Shown: positions 14,167 to 15,051 of the stretch, piece after piece
Layout of the letters: each line of letters starts with the position of its first letter
Position numbering within the stretch: position 1 is the stretch's first letter
Source of the DNA: Clostridium sp.
GTDB taxonomy: Bacteria > Bacillota > Clostridia > Clostridiales > Clostridiaceae
DNA length: 15,051 nucleotides
Reading direction: 5' to 3'
Assembly (NCBI GenBank): GCA_003539755.1
Contig: DPOH01000101.1
Location: 1-15,051, forward strand
The notes under the pieces: generated by a model
What the model saw: only the letters and a program-made list of their open reading frames with translations
What the model was told of the DNA's origin: nothing
Database searches by the model: none
Position numbers and translations under genes: made by a program

Positions 14167-14197
14167 GACAGGCATCAATTATAAATTGTTGCTTGTC
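14167..14197 (+). terminator. Hairpin after hflX, possible weak terminator or attenuator
   Basis: Arms 14167-14180 and 14184-14197 pair over 14 positions around a three-base loop, with one G/T wobble and one mismatch. The bases after it (TGCTTTAATG) are not a good U-tract, so termination may be partial. It lies 12 bases after the hflX stop and 26 bases before the next gene, and may only lower read-through into the nucleotidyltransferase gene. Confidence 0.5.
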
Positions 14198-14223
14198 TGC
14201 TTTAATGGGGTGAAATTAAAAAA

Positions 14224-15024
14224 GTGTTAAAGACAATATTAAATTATCAAAAAGCATCAGAGAAGCTACTGAGTACACTGAAAAGAAATAAGAAGGTTTT
14301 GGCTATTTTTGTATTTGGAAGTATAGTGAATGGGGATATCTGGGAAGGGTCTGATATAGATGCCTTTGTAGTTTATGAAGATGAATTTGAAGAAGTAAGA
14401 CATATTTATTCGGAAATATTATATATTCCAGTACATTTGAAAGTTCTAAGTAAAGAAAAATTTTTAGAATCATATGAAGCTAATAGTAAAAAAGGATTAA
14501 TTAGAGATATGCTTATATCATCAAAGCTTATATATTCAAAAGATGAGGAAATTGAAAGAGTTTTTGATGAAGCTAAGTACAGTATGAATAATTATATAGA
14601 ATTATGGAATCTTCAATACTTGGGCAATTTAATAAAAAGTATAAAAGTAACTAAGAAATATCTTTACAATGATAGAATATTTACAGCTTATGAAGTATTA
14701 ATACGCGCATTAGATAATTTTGCAAAGTTTTACTTGAATTTAAATTCATATATTGTAAGTAAGGATGCTGTGAAAATGGCTATGAATTTAAATAATGATT
14801 TTAATAGTGTAGTAGAATCATTATTTCAAAATGGATGTCATTATGAAGAAATTAAAAACACAGTAGATTACATAGAAAAATATATAGATGAAAATATAAG
14901 TGTTGGTGCTAAATTACTTCTTGACTATTTAAATGAAAAGAACACTTTTTTAAGTTCACATGAAATTAAGAATGATAAAATATTTAATGATTTTAATATA
15001 AAAATTGAAGATATATTAAAATAG
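14224..15024 (+). CDS. Nucleotidyltransferase-fold protein with C-terminal helical domain
   Basis: Predicted cytosolic protein of 266 aa. The N-terminal part (about 24-75) shows the polymerase-beta-type signature VFGSIVNGDIWEGSDIDAFV, with Gly32-Ser33 and the metal-binding pair Asp44/Asp46. The third acidic residue usually found at the end of a later strand is not obvious. The segment IPVHLKVLS (68-76) has His71 near that place. Residues about 115-240 are helical, as in aminoglycoside nucleotidyltransferases and HEPN-like partners, but no R-x4-6-H ribonuclease motif is present. Substrate unknown; it could modify a small molecule, tRNA or protein, or be inactive. The start is GTG, with GGGGTG 11 bases upstream, a long spacing. 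It follows hflX by 69 bases and may be partly cotranscribed with it. Confidence 0.75.
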   Translation: MLKTILNYQKASEKLLSTLKRNKKVLAIFVFGSIVNGDIWEGSDIDAFVVYEDEFEEVRHIYSEILYIPVHLKVLSKEKFLESYEANSKKGLIRDMLISSKLIYSKDEEIERVFDEAKYSMNNYIELWNLQYLGNLIKSIKVTKKYLYNDRIFTAYEVLIRALDNFAKFYLNLNSYIVSKDAVKMAMNLNNDFNSVVESLFQNGCHYEEIKNTVDYIEKYIDENISVGAKLLLDYLNEKNTFLSSHEIKNDKIFNDFNIKIEDILK

Positions 15025-15051
15025 CTATATAATCATCAGCTTATTAAAAAG

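Noticed and set aside
14224..15024. MNT-HEPN toxin-antitoxin system
   Set aside because: Only one protein is present and the helical half lacks the HEPN R-x4-6-H motif. A partner would have to lie beyond the window, where nothing can be seen.

Overview
The window is extremely AT-rich and its gene families (YunB sporulation protein, class A penicillin-binding protein 1A, AGCS symporter, PotABCD with a cupin regulator, HflX) point to a low-GC, spore-forming Firmicute. The genus Clostridium in the strict sense is most likely. This placement is inferred from composition and gene content, not from a database search. I see 13 protein-coding genes, no RNA genes, no insertion sequence, no prophage and no CRISPR array. 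It reads as ordinary chromosomal backbone with a few unusual details.

Layout, left to right. Bases 1-363 are an AT-rich spacer ending in the ndk promoter. ndk (+) meets, tail to tail, a five-gene polyamine-uptake operon on the minus strand: cupin-type XRE regulator, potA, potB, potC, potD (5202 down to 835). The genes overlap or nearly abut, except for a 74-base gap before potD that holds a strong hairpin. Next come a membrane-anchored protein with two PepSY-like repeats (+), an AGCS amino-acid:sodium symporter (-), the bifunctional penicillin-binding protein PBP1A (-), the sporulation protein YunB (+, divergent from PBP1A), a hypoxanthine phosphoribosyltransferase (-), the GTPase HflX (+, divergent from hpt) and a nucleotidyltransferase-fold protein (+). 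All three convergent gene pairs share one near-symmetrical hairpin that can terminate transcription from both sides.

How the genes work together. The regulator plus PotABCD form a self-contained polyamine import module. A good sigma-A promoter precedes the regulator, and a pair of 9-bp direct repeats two helical turns apart lies just after its start point, which is a plausible autoregulatory operator. PBP1A and YunB share a short divergent promoter region in which a vegetative promoter and a candidate sporulation (sigma-E-like) promoter overlap. ndk and hpt are nucleotide housekeeping genes.

The most interesting item is HflX. It carries about 180 extra N-terminal residues containing a complete JAMM/MPN+ metalloprotease signature (upstream Glu, then HxH-x7-S-x2-D). 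This would fuse a predicted zinc hydrolase to a ribosome-splitting GTPase. Other points worth a look are a Trp-to-Cys change in the PotD ligand pocket, an Asp-to-Asn change at a metal-contacting position of Hpt, and a 21-bp palindrome upstream of hpt.
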